Shown here: piece after piece, positions 22,710 through 23,775 of the stretch
Layout of the letters: the number at the start of each line of letters is the position of its first letter
Position numbering within the stretch: the stretch's first letter is position 1
Program-made: the position numbers and the translations under genes
The notes under the pieces: model-generated
Told to the model about the DNA's origin: nothing
What the model saw: only the letters and a program-made list of their open reading frames with translations
Databases searched by the model: none
NCBI GenBank assembly: GCA_002391225.1
Contig: DGRV01000086.1
Coordinates: 1-23,775 of the forward strand
Reading direction: 5' to 3'
Length of the DNA stretch: 23,775 nt
Source: Christensenella sp. UBA4379
Lineage (GTDB): Bacteria; Bacillota; Clostridia; Christensenellales; Aristaeellaceae

Positions 22710-23744
22710 ATGACAAGAAAGGCCGTCCCCTGGCGCGAAAGGACCCTGAGCGTCCTGGACGCCCAGCGGGACGAAAGCTGCATCCGCCAGCTGACCCAGG
22801 CCTGCGACCGGGGCAGCATCTTCGGCCGGGGCTCCGCCCGCACCTGGCAGGAGGCCTACGAGGGCTCCTATCTGGCCCTGGAAAACCAAAATCCCGAAGG
22901 GCCCGGGGCCGAGGCCCTGCGCCGGGCGGTCAAAAACAGCCTGAGCAAGGAGCTTCCCCTGATCTCCATCCGGGAAGAAATGCTGCTGCAGCGGCTCATC
23001 ATCTTCGGCGGGTCCTTTCCCGTGATCGACCCGGACGAATACCCCGCCGCCCTTTCCCTGGTGCGGCGGCTCTGGTGCACGGTCCGTCAGGTCAACCAGG
23101 GCACATTCATGATCTCCCTGCACGAATCCCTGGGCGGGAGGATCGCTTCGATCATGCAGACGCCCGAATACCACGAAAGAAGGCAGAACCTGTTCACCCT
23201 GTCGGCCACCCTGCACAGCCTTTTGTACCTGAGCGGCTTTTACTTTGCCCAGACCATGATCGGCCAGCTCATGCGGGAGCATCAGGACGTTTTTTCCGAA
23301 AAGGAGAAACTGTATCTGATGCGCTTCCTGATGGTCGAATTCGATTACCTCTGGAACGGGCAAAGGGAGCTGGTCCTGCTGCACCCCGGCCTCTGCTGCC
23401 CGGAAGAGGTCATTTCCGCCATGTCCGGGCTGAGCTTTCAGGAGCCCCACTTTACCCACCAGATGATCCTGGACGGGATGCGGGAAATGCTTCAGGAGGA
23501 GCGGCCCGCCGTGGACGCCCTTCGGGCGGAGCTGGAAGGCGCCCTGCAGCCCGAATACAGCGCGGAAGACACGGTAAACGAGCTCAAGCTCCTGGTCAAG
23601 CAGGGGGCCGGGTTTGAAGACCTCCGGGCCATCCTCGCCGACCAGATGGCGACCGCCTTCCATCCCGGTATCTTGGCCGCCCTTCGGCGGCTGGAGGCGG
23701 AAACCGTCCGCTGGGCCGGCGTATCCCACGGGGTGCTCAACTGA
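22710..23744 (+). CDS. Unrecognised protein, third gene of the pcrA-ligA operon
   Basis: I do not recognise this 344-residue protein. It has no signal peptide, membrane segment or nucleotide-binding motif and looks soluble and mainly helical. It contains a hydrophobic central region (about 120-200) with LVRRLWCTVRQVNQGTF, SLHESLGGR and a YLSGFYFAQTMIGQLMREH segment. The charged C-terminal third is probably helical too (HQMILDGMREMLQEERPAVDALRAELEGAL). I list the ATG at 22710 (GGAAAG close upstream); an in-frame TTG at 22698 is a good alternative, with GAGAGG about 13 bases before it, giving 348 residues. It begins 16 bases or less after ligA and its stop overlaps the next start (TGATG), so it is embedded in a coupled operon. 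Coding character matches its neighbours. Confidence 0.8.
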   Translation: MTRKAVPWRERTLSVLDAQRDESCIRQLTQACDRGSIFGRGSARTWQEAYEGSYLALENQNPEGPGAEALRRAVKNSLSKELPLISIREEMLLQRLIIFGGSFPVIDPDEYPAALSLVRRLWCTVRQVNQGTFMISLHESLGGRIASIMQTPEYHERRQNLFTLSATLHSLLYLSGFYFAQTMIGQLMREHQDVFSEKEKLYLMRFLMVEFDYLWNGQRELVLLHPGLCCPEEVISAMSGLSFQEPHFTHQMILDGMREMLQEERPAVDALRAELEGALQPEYSAEDTVNELKLLVKQGAGFEDLRAILADQMATAFHPGILAALRRLEAETVRWAGVSHGVLN

Positions 23745-23775
23745 TGCGCGTCTATGAAGCGCGGGTGCCCGAGGG
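23744..23775 (+). CDS. Start of the next gene, cut by the window edge
   Basis: An ATG at 23744 overlaps the stop of the preceding gene (TGATG) and opens a frame reading MRVYEARVPEG to the window edge. The overlap is typical of translational coupling, as seen elsewhere in this window. Ten complete codons are too few to name a product. Confidence 0.4.
   Translation, partial: MRVYEARVPE

Overview
This window looks like a chromosomal stretch of a GC-rich member of the Firmicutes, most likely a gut-type Clostridia. The evidence is a class III fructose-1,6-bisphosphatase, a MnmM/YtqB-type tRNA methyltransferase, a bifunctional BirA, an AddB-type recombination nuclease, an NAD+-dependent ligase next to PcrA, a DUF6062 protein, and Gram-positive style ribosome binding sites (AGGAGG) and promoters. 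Almost all genes are housekeeping. I see no rRNA, tRNA, CRISPR array, prophage, transposase or defence island. Third codon positions are strongly G/C, which creates many long antisense open frames that are not genes.

Layout. (a) 95-2569, minus: a large secreted protein with a signal peptide, a novel beta-rich middle, an Ig/Cna-like region, an InlB-type repeat and a BspA-like leucine-rich C-terminus. It has its own near-consensus promoter. (b) 2992-4878, plus: fbp, divergent from (a), with a 12-bp perfect palindrome in its likely promoter spacer. (c) 4882-5045: a small MITE-like element with 32-bp terminal inverted repeats between convergent fbp and mnmM. It carries a terminator-like hairpin and supplies the last codons and stop of mnmM. 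(d) 5037-7371, minus: birA, then rluB and mnmM, the last two overlapping. (e) 7635-8255, plus: a short WYL-like regulator, closed by a rho-independent terminator.

(f) 8333-14071, minus: a tightly packed operon of a membrane metallophosphoesterase-like protein, ppk1, cysE, cysS and comEA. All start from one TTGCAA-17-TATAAT promoter and have short gaps or overlaps. Cysteine synthesis (CysE) and cysteine charging (CysS) sit side by side, but there is no room for a T-box leader. (g) 14169-18184, minus: a DUF6062 zinc-ribbon-like protein translationally coupled to addB. (h) 18440-23744, plus and divergent from (g): pcrA, ligA and an unrecognised 344-residue protein, with a further gene starting at the right edge. 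Regions g and h together form a DNA repair and replication neighbourhood.

I do not see a convincing new multi-gene system. The observations most worth a second look are the MITE-like element, the metallophosphoesterase-like protein with replaced metal ligands, AddB without a recognisable P-loop and without adjacent addA, the miniature WYL-like regulator, and the unknown protein after ligA.
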